From the NCBI RefSeq assembly GCF_900091555.1, contig NZ_FMCX01000001.1, positions 372,001 through 436,000 on the forward strand: 64,000 nucleotides of DNA, given 5' to 3'. Below are positions 58,250-64,000 of the stretch, in pieces (the first letter of the stretch is position 1; each line of letters begins with the position of its first letter). Position numbers and translations under genes: made by a program. This stretch comes from Micromonospora mirobrigensis. Lineage in GTDB: Bacteria; Actinomycetota; Actinomycetes; Mycobacteriales; Micromonosporaceae. Below the pieces are notes generated by a model, which saw only the letters and a program-made list of their open reading frames with translations, did not search any database and was not told the DNA's origin.

Positions 58250-58791
58250 TCCGCTGCCCCGCCTTCACGATGGTCCGCCGCGTCTCGCCCTTCGCCGTTA
58301 CCCAACCCGGCGCTCGGCGAATCGACGACCGCCACCCGGCCGGACCCGGCCGGTCCGGCGCTCCGCGCCGCCCGACGGAGCTGCCCGTCGGCCGGATCGC
58401 GCAGCGGGTCGGTGGTGCCACGGGGCACCTCGGGCCGGCAGCGGCGGACCCGGTCGGCGGCCTGCCGCCCACCGACCGCCAGGCCGTACCGCTCCACCGC
58501 CGCCAGGCCGTACGTGCTGCAACTGGGGGTGAACCGGCACCGCCCCGGCCAGCGGTGCGACAGCCAGCGCCGGTAGCCGAGGATCGCGGCCCGCCCGGCC
58601 CGGTCGGCCAGCGGCGCCCGGGTCACCCCGGCGGTGACCGCGCCGAGGGTCAGCGCCGTCGAGAAGAGCCCGAGGTCGCAGCAGGCCAGATCGCAGTCCA
58701 GCAGACCGATGTCGCAGGCCGGCAGCGGATCGTAGTCGCAACCCTTGTCACGCTTGCGCTCGTCGCCGTCGTCGTCGCTCACGCCGGCCAT
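58246..58791 (-). CDS. yidD: Membrane protein insertion efficiency factor YidD
   Basis: 181 residues, longer than the usual 70-100. The YidD core is residues 70-135: LGYRRWLSHRWPGRCRFTPSCSTYGLAAVERYG, then GRQAADRVRRCRPEVPRGTTDPL with the conserved YRxxLS, PxCS-YxxxA and RCxP motifs. The N-terminal 60 residues are Cys/Asp-rich (CDIGLLDCDLACCDLGLF), an unusual extension that could bind metal. The protein lies at the inner membrane near YidC. It is not at the rnpA-yidC locus, so this is an extra copy. Coupled downstream to a small gene. Confidence 0.85.
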   Translation of the reverse strand: MAGVSDDDGDERKRDKGCDYDPLPACDIGLLDCDLACCDLGLFSTALTLGAVTAGVTRAPLADRAGRAAILGYRRWLSHRWPGRCRFTPSCSTYGLAAVERYGLAVGGRQAADRVRRCRPEVPRGTTDPLRDPADGQLRRAARSAGPAGSGRVAVVDSPSAGLGNGEGRDAADHREGGAAE

Positions 58792-58822
58792 GGTGGATCA
58801 TGCGCGCAACCCCGAACGGGCT

Positions 58823-58875
58823 GTTAACAAGGGGCCCCTGCCATACCGCAGGCGTTAAGAAGGGGCCCGTGCTTA
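58823..58875. repeat. GGGCCCC/GTTAAC intergenic repeat, copy 3 (reverse)
   Basis: Reads GTTAACAAGGGGCCCCTGCC, ATACCGCAGGCGTTAAG, AAGGGGCCCGTGCTTA, the reverse complement order of copies 1 and 2. Its outer end supplies the TAA stop (58873-58875) of the gene ending here. Confidence 0.87.
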
Positions 58876-59982
58876 CAGCGTCACCGGGCGGCGGGCGCCC
58901 TGGTGGCGGGCGCAGACGCCGGGCCGGCCGCCGTTGAGGCTGTACTGCCCGTCGCGGCACTGCACCAGGTAACCCTTGCCCTGCCAGAAGCCGGGCGCGC
59001 AGTCGAAGAAGTCGCAGACCGCGCGGGCCGGCCGACTCACCTTCTCCCCGCCGCCGCAGAAGTCGTACCCGAACGGGTTGCGGGGCGCGCCGCAGAACCG
59101 TTCCGGCGACGCGGACGGCGACGCCGACGGCCGAGGCTTGCGGGCCACCGGACCGGCCGGGGCGAGCCGGGTCGGCGTGTGCGTCGGCGCGGGGGTGGCG
59201 GCCACCGCCACGTCCGTCTGCACCGGCGGCTCGGACTCCAGCAGCACCGCCGGCACGATCAGCGCGAACGCGGCGGCCACCGCGACGGTACGCCGGCCAC
59301 CCGGCACCCGGGCCGAGAGCCGGGCCTGCGCCGGGCTGACGATCGACGGGCGGAACGGCTCCCGCTGGGCGTGCTCGGCGATCAGCTCGTCGAGCTGCCC
59401 GAGCACCGCCTCGCGCTGCTCGATCGCCTCGGCGAAGGCCAGCGTCAGGGTGAACCGGAACTCCGCCGCCGCGTCCGGCGGCAGCAGCAGGCCGGAGGTG
59501 CCGCGCCGGTCGAGGACCTGGATCAGGGTGACCGGCGCCGCCGGGTCGTGGGCCAGGCCGGTCATCTTCGCGTACGCCCAGTCGCGCCGGCCGCGACCGC
59601 CGGCCAGCAGGAGCCGGCGGTTGGTGAGCACGGCGAGCCCGGCGTCGACCACCTTCACCCCGTCCGGGCGCCGGCCGCGCAGCGGCGGCGGATCCGCCGC
59701 GACCCGCAGCTCGGGGGCGGGCAGCACGGCGGTGTGCCGCACCTCGACCAGTTGCGCACCCGGCTGGGCCCAGAAGACCGTCTCGCCGGGGGTCAGCTCG
59801 ACGGGAAGCCCGGCGCCGGGCGTTCCGCTCAGCGCCGCCGCGGCGGCCCGCAGCCGGCGCAACTCCCCGTCGCGGCGGCGCCAGGCCTGCTCGGCGTCGC
59901 GGAACGCGACCTGCCGCCGCTCGTTCTGCCGGTACGCCCACCGGTACCGCCAGGTGGAACCCGTCGCATCAGTCTCCGCCAC
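58873..59982 (-). CDS. Single-pass membrane protein with DUF3761-like Cys-rich C-terminus
   Basis: 369 residues. The N-terminal 230 residues are cytosolic-looking: a basic helix (WRYRWAYRQNERRQVAFRDAEQAWRRRDGELRRL), then a bPH/GRAM-like part with PGETVFWAQPGAQLVEVRHT and VDAGLAVLTNRRLLLAGG. A transmembrane helix (TVAVAAAFALIVPAVLL) and a Pro/Ser linker follow. The C-terminus has seven cysteines and ends VQCRDGQYSLNGGRPGVCARHQGARR, like DUF3761 (C-x-DGxYS...GxCSxHGG). The stop is provided by the intergenic repeat. The function is unknown. Confidence 0.7.
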   Translation of the reverse strand: MAETDATGSTWRYRWAYRQNERRQVAFRDAEQAWRRRDGELRRLRAAAAALSGTPGAGLPVELTPGETVFWAQPGAQLVEVRHTAVLPAPELRVAADPPPLRGRRPDGVKVVDAGLAVLTNRRLLLAGGRGRRDWAYAKMTGLAHDPAAPVTLIQVLDRRGTSGLLLPPDAAAEFRFTLTLAFAEAIEQREAVLGQLDELIAEHAQREPFRPSIVSPAQARLSARVPGGRRTVAVAAAFALIVPAVLLESEPPVQTDVAVAATPAPTHTPTRLAPAGPVARKPRPSASPSASPERFCGAPRNPFGYDFCGGGEKVSRPARAVCDFFDCAPGFWQGKGYLVQCRDGQYSLNGGRPGVCARHQGARRPVTL

Positions 59983-60260
59983 GCCGACTCCTTCGCCGTG
60001 CGAACCACCAACCGGGGTGTCATCCGGATCAACGGTCGACGCGGGCGGGGCGGAGCCGACGAAGCCGACGTTCTACCCGAACGGCGCAGCAACCGGCACG
60101 ATAGGGCGATGTGGGCGCGTCGATTCATGTTCCGGACGGCAGAAAGCCCGGCTGACCTGAGGAGATGCGGCACACCGTGCAGCACCGGTCAGCCGTGGGT
60201 AACGTCAGCCGCAGCCGGCGGCGACGAGGCTGCCGGCACCGCAGGCGAGGGGGCGTACCG

Positions 60261-61802
60261 GTGGCGGACACGGCGGTGGTTGTCGGCGTCGACATCGGCA
60301 CCACCAGCACCAAATCCGTCGCGTACGACGCCTCCGGGCGGCAGCTCGCCACCCACTCCGTCGGCTACCCGCTGGAGGAGCCGCACCCCGGGTACGCCGA
60401 GCAGGACCCGAAACTGATCCACGACGCAGTGCTGGAGACGATCCGCGAGGTCGTCGCCCAGCTGCCCGGGCCGGTCGCCGGGCTGTCGTTCAGCACCGCC
60501 ATGCACAGCCTGATCGGCCTGGACGCCGACGGCGCCCCACTGACCCGGTCGATCACCTGGGCCGACTCCCGGGCCAGCCGGCAGGCCGAACGGATGCGGG
60601 CCGTCCCGGCGGGGCTGGCGCTGCACCGGCGTACCGGCACCCCGATGCACCCGATGTCCCCGATGGTGAAGCTGGTCTGGTTCGGCGAGCAGGAACCGAA
60701 GCTCTTCGAGCGGGTCGCGCACTGGGTCGGCATCAAGGACTACGTGCTGCTGCGACTGACCGAGGCGCTGGTCACCGACCACTCCGTCGCCTCCGCCACC
60801 GGCCTGATGGACATCCACCGGCTGGCCTGGGACCCGGAGGCGTTGCAGCGCGCCGGGATCACCGAGGAGCAGCTGCCCCAACTGGTCCCCACCACCACCG
60901 TCCTGCCCGGGCTGACCGCCGAGGCCGCCCAAGCCACCGGCCTGCCCGCGGGGACCAAGGTGGTGGTCGGCGCCGGGGACGGGCCGCTGGCCAACCTCGG
61001 TCTCGGCGCGGTCCACCCCGGCGTGGTGGCCTGCTCCATCGGCACCTCCGGCGCCATGCGGGTGGCCGTCGAACGACCCGCCGTCGACCCGCTCGGCGGC
61101 GTCTTCTGCTACGCCCTCACCCAGGACCGCTGGGTGGTCGGCGGGGCGATCAACAACGGCGGCATCGTGCTCCAGTGGGCCGGCGACGCGCTCGCGCCGG
61201 AGCTGGGCGAACACGCCGAGGAGGAGCTGCTCGCCACCGCCGCCAGGGCGCCCGTCGGCTCCGGCGGGCTGATCATGCTGCCGTACCTGCTCAGCGAGCG
61301 GGCGCCGCACTGGAGCGCGCTGCCCCGCGGCGCGTACGTCGGGCTGACCCACGGCCACCGACGCGAGCACCTGGTCCGCGCCGCCCTGGAGGGGGTCTGC
61401 CAGCAGCTCGCGCTGGTCCTCCAGTCGGTCCGCGCGGCCGGCAACGAGGTCCGCGAGGTCCGGGCCAGCGGCGGCTTCGCCCGCAGCCCCCTGTGGCGGC
61501 AGATCCTCGCCGACGCGCTCGGCATGCCGGTGAGCTTCCCCGCCGGCCACGAGGGCTCCAGTTTCGGGGCCGCCCTGCTGGGCATGCAGGCGCTCGGCCT
61601 GATCGAGTCCATCGACGTCGCCGCCGACCTGGTCAAGATCGACGAGACGGTACGCCCCGACCCGGGCGCCGCCGCGACGTACGCGGCCCTGCTGCCGCTC
61701 TTCTCCGAGCTGTACGACGCGCTCGTCCCCACGTTCGCGTCGCTGCGACGGCTGGCACCCAGCCTGCCGCCGGAACCCCCACCCACCGCACCGCCCATGT
61801 GA
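60261..61802 (+). CDS. gntK: Gluconate kinase (FGGY family)
   Basis: 513 residues from the GTG at 60261 after GAGGGGG. FGGY N-domain: VVGVDIGTTSTKSVAYDASGRQL; substrate region AMHSLIGLDADGAPLTRSITWADSRASRQAERM (the ITWADSR block is typical of gluconokinases); VASATGLMDIHRLAWDP. C-domain: VVGAGDGPLANLGLGAVHPG, ACSIGTSGAMRV, VRASGGFARSPLWRQILADALGMPV with the ATP-binding GGxxRS. It phosphorylates gluconate to 6-phosphogluconate. The gluconate permease gene follows 26 nt downstream. The absence of a GntR-type gluconate regulator beside it is notable. Confidence 0.9.
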   Translation: MADTAVVVGVDIGTTSTKSVAYDASGRQLATHSVGYPLEEPHPGYAEQDPKLIHDAVLETIREVVAQLPGPVAGLSFSTAMHSLIGLDADGAPLTRSITWADSRASRQAERMRAVPAGLALHRRTGTPMHPMSPMVKLVWFGEQEPKLFERVAHWVGIKDYVLLRLTEALVTDHSVASATGLMDIHRLAWDPEALQRAGITEEQLPQLVPTTTVLPGLTAEAAQATGLPAGTKVVVGAGDGPLANLGLGAVHPGVVACSIGTSGAMRVAVERPAVDPLGGVFCYALTQDRWVVGGAINNGGIVLQWAGDALAPELGEHAEEELLATAARAPVGSGGLIMLPYLLSERAPHWSALPRGAYVGLTHGHRREHLVRAALEGVCQQLALVLQSVRAAGNEVREVRASGGFARSPLWRQILADALGMPVSFPAGHEGSSFGAALLGMQALGLIESIDVAADLVKIDETVRPDPGAAATYAALLPLFSELYDALVPTFASLRRLAPSLPPEPPPTAPPM

Positions 61803-61828
61803 CCCGCCCGTACCTGACGAAGGTCGTG

Positions 61829-63364
61829 ATGACCGTGACCCCTGTTCTCGCCGCACCGGCGGAACCACTGACGAACGCCGGCAACACCCAACTGATCATC
61901 GCGGCCCTGCTGGGCATCGCCGCGGTGGTGCTCCTCATCGCCTGGGGAAAGGTCCACCCCTTCCTGTCGCTGATCCTCGGCGCCGCCGTGCTCGGCGTCG
62001 TCGCCGGCGTCACGCCCGACAAGATCGTCACCTCGTTCAGCAGCGGGGTCGGCTCCACCGTCGGCGGCGTCGGCCTGCTGATCGCCCTCGGCGCCATGAT
62101 CGGCGGCCTGCTCGCCGAGTCCGGCGGCGCGGACAGCATCGTCGAACGGGTCGTCGCCCGGGTCTCCGGCGGCGCCCTGCCCTGGGCGATGGCCGGCGTG
62201 GCCGCCCTGATCGGCCTGCCGCTCTTCTTCGAGGTCGGCGTGGTGCTGCTGGTGCCGATCGTGCTGCTGGTCTCCCGCCGGGTCGACGTGCCGCTGATGA
62301 AGATCGGCATCCCGGCGCTGGCCGGCCTGTCGGTGCTGCACGGCCTGGTGCCGCCGCACCCCGGCCCGCTGGTCGCCATCGACGCCCTCGGCGCCAACCT
62401 CGGCCAGACCCTGGCCCTGGGCCTGCTGGTCGCCATCCCCACGGTGATCATCGCCGGCCCGGTCTTCGGCAACTTCATCTCCCGGTACGTGACGGCCACC
62501 GCCCCCGAGGCGCTGCTGCCCACCCGCCGGCCGCTCGCCGTCGCCGGTCGCTCCGGCGCCGCGGGCGACACCCGACCCACCACCCCCGGCCGGGGACCGG
62601 TCGACGCCGACGGCGACCTGGTCACCGAAGACGACCTGGTCAACCCGGGCGCTGGCCGGCCCGGCGAGCCGATCGACGAGGAGAACCGCCCCCGCCGGGC
62701 GCCCGCCCTGTGGGCCGCCGTGATCACCGTGCTGCTGCCGGTGGTGCTGATGCTGCTGCGCGCCATCGGCGAGCTGACCCTCGCCGAGGACACCGGTGGC
62801 CGCAAGGCGCTGGACATCGTCGGCACCCCGATCGTGGCCCTGCTCGCCGGCGTCATCTTCGCGATGATCTTCCTGGGCTACCGGACCGGCTTCAGCCGTA
62901 CCCAGGTCTCCGGTTTCCTCGGCGGTTCGCTGCCGGCCATCGCCGGCATCCTGCTGATCGTCGCCGCCGGTGGCGGTTTCAAGCAGGTCCTGGTGGACGC
63001 CGGGGTGGGCAACCTGGTCGCCGACGCCGCCAAGGACGCCAGCCTGTCGCCGCTGCTGCTCGGCTGGCTGGTCGCGGTCGGCATCCGGGTCGCCACCGGC
63101 TCGGCCACCGTGGCCACCATCACCGCCGCCGGCATCGTCTCGCCGCTCGCGGCGACCCTCCAGGGCCCCGAGGTCGCCCTGCTGGCGCTGGCCGTCGGCT
63201 GTGGCTCGCTGTTCTTCTCGCACGTCAACGACGCCGGCTTCTGGCTGGTCAAGGAGTACTTCGGCCTCACCGTCGGGCAGACCATCAAGAGCTGGTCGGT
63301 GATGGAGACCATCATCTCGGTGGTCGGCTTCGCCGGCGTCATGCTGCTCGACCTGGTCGTCTAG
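61829..63364 (+). CDS. gntP: Gluconate:H+ symporter (GntP family)
   Basis: 511 residues, about twelve to fourteen helices. GntP blocks: HPFLSLILGAAVLGVVAGVTPDKIVTSFSSGVG, GAMIGGLLAESGGADSIVERVV, LVPPHPGPLVAIDALGANLGQT, GSATVATITAAGIVSPL, SLFFSHVNDAGFWLVKEYFGL. The central cytosolic loop (about residues 232-292) is a hydrophilic insertion rich in Pro, Gly, Asp and Glu, longer than in E. coli GntP. It imports gluconate for the kinase encoded just upstream. Confidence 0.92.
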   Translation: MTVTPVLAAPAEPLTNAGNTQLIIAALLGIAAVVLLIAWGKVHPFLSLILGAAVLGVVAGVTPDKIVTSFSSGVGSTVGGVGLLIALGAMIGGLLAESGGADSIVERVVARVSGGALPWAMAGVAALIGLPLFFEVGVVLLVPIVLLVSRRVDVPLMKIGIPALAGLSVLHGLVPPHPGPLVAIDALGANLGQTLALGLLVAIPTVIIAGPVFGNFISRYVTATAPEALLPTRRPLAVAGRSGAAGDTRPTTPGRGPVDADGDLVTEDDLVNPGAGRPGEPIDEENRPRRAPALWAAVITVLLPVVLMLLRAIGELTLAEDTGGRKALDIVGTPIVALLAGVIFAMIFLGYRTGFSRTQVSGFLGGSLPAIAGILLIVAAGGGFKQVLVDAGVGNLVADAAKDASLSPLLLGWLVAVGIRVATGSATVATITAAGIVSPLAATLQGPEVALLALAVGCGSLFFSHVNDAGFWLVKEYFGLTVGQTIKSWSVMETIISVVGFAGVMLLDLVV

Positions 63365-63383
63365 CGGCGCTCCTCCTGCGACC

Positions 63384-63417
63384 AGGCCGCCGTCACCCGC
63401 CCGGGTGGCGGCGGCCT
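63384..63417. terminator. Hairpin between gntP and the convergent monooxygenase gene
   Basis: 16-bp arms 63384-63399 and 63402-63417 with one mismatch and a 2-nt loop between them, which would open to about 4 nt in practice. Confidence 0.65.
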
Positions 63418-63433
63418 CGTCGTGCGCGGAGCG

Positions 63434-63718
63434 TCAGGGCGCCTCGACCGAGGCGATCACGAAGCGGTGCACCTCGGCGCCGCGGATCGCCGCCGCCTGC
63501 TCGCCGCTCGGGCCGGCGCCCCGGAAGGCGAGCAGCTGCTCCTCGGACTCCCAGCGTTCGTAGACGTTGATCCGGGCCGGCTCGACCAGGTCCGGGCTGA
63601 CCGCGAAGTCCACACAGCCGGGCGCGGACCGGGCCGCCCGGATCACCTCCATGCACGAGGCGAGGTAGGCGTCCCGACCGCCCGGGTCGACGTAGAGGGT
63701 GCCGGCGACGATCAGCAT
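63434..63718 (-). CDS. Putative quinol monooxygenase (ABM superfamily)
   Basis: 94 residues: LIVAGTLYVDPGGRDAYLASCMEVIRAARSAPGCVDFAVSPDLVEPARINVYERWESEEQLLAFRG, the antibiotic-biosynthesis monooxygenase fold with the YERWES strand. Such small dimeric proteins oxidise quinols or anthrone-type compounds without cofactors. A repeat operator-like array lies about 85 nt upstream of its start. Confidence 0.88.
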   Translation of the reverse strand: MLIVAGTLYVDPGGRDAYLASCMEVIRAARSAPGCVDFAVSPDLVEPARINVYERWESEEQLLAFRGAGPSGEQAAAIRGAEVHRFVIASVEAP

Positions 63719-63803
63719 GCGCCGCCTCCCCTTCTCCCGGGCCCGCCCGACGCCGGACGCGCGCGGGTCCGGCCGGCCGGCGGGCGGACATCTCCACGAG
63801 CGT

Positions 63804-63839
63804 GATACCTCACAGGTATAAATATGCCCCAGAGGTATC
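63804..63839. promoter_or_regulatory. Operator-like ATACCT/AGGTAT array
   Basis: ATACCT-CAC-AGGTAT at 63805-63819 is a perfect hyphenated palindrome; a third half-site AGGTAT is at 63833-63838, and GATACCTC (63804-63811) pairs with GAGGTATC (63832-63839). The AT-rich TATAAATATG between them could hold -10 elements. It lies between the ABM gene and the TipAS-type regulator gene end. Confidence 0.65.
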
Positions 63840-63901
63840 AGGCTCGCCGGGACATCGCCCTCCGCGCGAGCCGCGCCGGCCGCCGCGAGGCCGCCCGTCG
63901 G

Positions 63902-64000
63902 TCAGGCGCGGCTGATCGCGTTGGCGTGGATCGCCTCGGCCAGATAGGCCGCCATCCCCGGGTGGATCGCCTCGAAGTACGCGGTGAACCGCTCGTCGGC
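63902..64000 (-). CDS. C-terminus of a MerR-type regulator with TipAS domain
   Basis: Only the last 32 residues are in the window. ERFTAYFEAIHPGMAAYLAEAIHANA matches the end of the TipAS ligand-binding domain (pattern E-R-F-T-x-x-x-x-x-x-H-P-G-x-A-x-x-L-x-x-A-I-x-A-N-A). Full-length TipA-like MerR regulators bind thiopeptide or other drugs. Its start, HTH and promoter are outside the window. Confidence 0.65.
   Translation of the reverse strand, partial: ADERFTAYFEAIHPGMAAYLAEAIHANAISRA

Noticed and set aside
61109..63223. Long minus-strand frame across gntK/gntP
   Set aside because: Gln/Asp/Arg/His-rich shadow of two well-supported genes.
1..64000. tRNA or rRNA genes, CRISPR arrays, insertion sequences, phage genes
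   Set aside because: None seen: no transposase or integrase-like protein, no regularly spaced repeats, no recognisable tRNA-like clover sequence.

Overview
The window looks like a chromosomal stretch of a high-GC actinomycete, most probably Micromonospora or a close relative. This rests on: very high GC with strong third-position bias in nearly every gene; many GTG starts; several promoters of leaderless type, with a TANNNT hexamer 6-8 nt before the start codon; F420-linked enzymes (a deazaflavin-dependent nitroreductase-type protein and a PPOX-class oxidoreductase); many ECF-type sigma and STAS/anti-sigma genes; and three copies of a GGGCCCC-rich, GTTAAC-containing intergenic repeat of a kind I associate with this family. 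No rRNA, tRNA, CRISPR array, insertion sequence, prophage or biosynthetic cluster was seen.

Layout. 0-13 kb: a truncated secreted expansin-like protein, a beta-family protein, an aquaporin, a PBP4-type DD-peptidase, membrane and F420 proteins, a heliorhodopsin behind a pentapeptide-repeat protein, a serine hydrolase, and a small protein with caspase/CHAT-like His and Cys motifs. 13-24 kb: an M15 peptidase, a NarL/DesK-like two-component pair next to an ABC exporter, a SOUL protein, an LPXTG protein, a Tat-exported metallo-hydrolase, a beta-lactamase-like gene divergent from a LysR regulator, and a secreted nuclease. 25-33 kb: a lysozyme-fold secreted protein, two aldo/keto reductases, and an XRE regulator divergent from an SDR. 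33-44 kb: an SF1 helicase, a remnant of a DarT toxin gene, a large secreted metalloprotease, a second XRE/SDR pair whose regulator has a nonsense codon, a SigG-like sigma factor overlapping a STAS gene tail to tail, and a mini-MarR/STAS/MEDS-HATPase group.

44.5-48.7 kb is the most accessory-looking part. A leftward run of small genes (a C-x8-C protein, a DivIVA-domain protein, an 82-residue Cys-containing protein, a GIY-YIG protein) faces a rightward HTH/TPR regulator and flavoprotein, followed by a lower-GC HNH endonuclease. 49-64 kb: an MMPL transporter, an ECF42-type sigma factor with its DGPF partner, a GntR-controlled divergent locus with two matching operators, yidD, a gluconate kinase/permease pair, a monooxygenase, and the end of a TipAS-type regulator.

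Main points for follow-up: (1) the heliorhodopsin; (2) two paralogous XRE/SDR divergons with nearly identical operator geometry, one regulator being nonsense-mutated; (3) a three-copy family of small C-x8-C proteins, one copy leading the 45-kb operon; (4) the DarT scar; (5) the caspase/CHAT-like protein; (6) the GntR operator pair. All calls come from reading the sequence; no database search was run.
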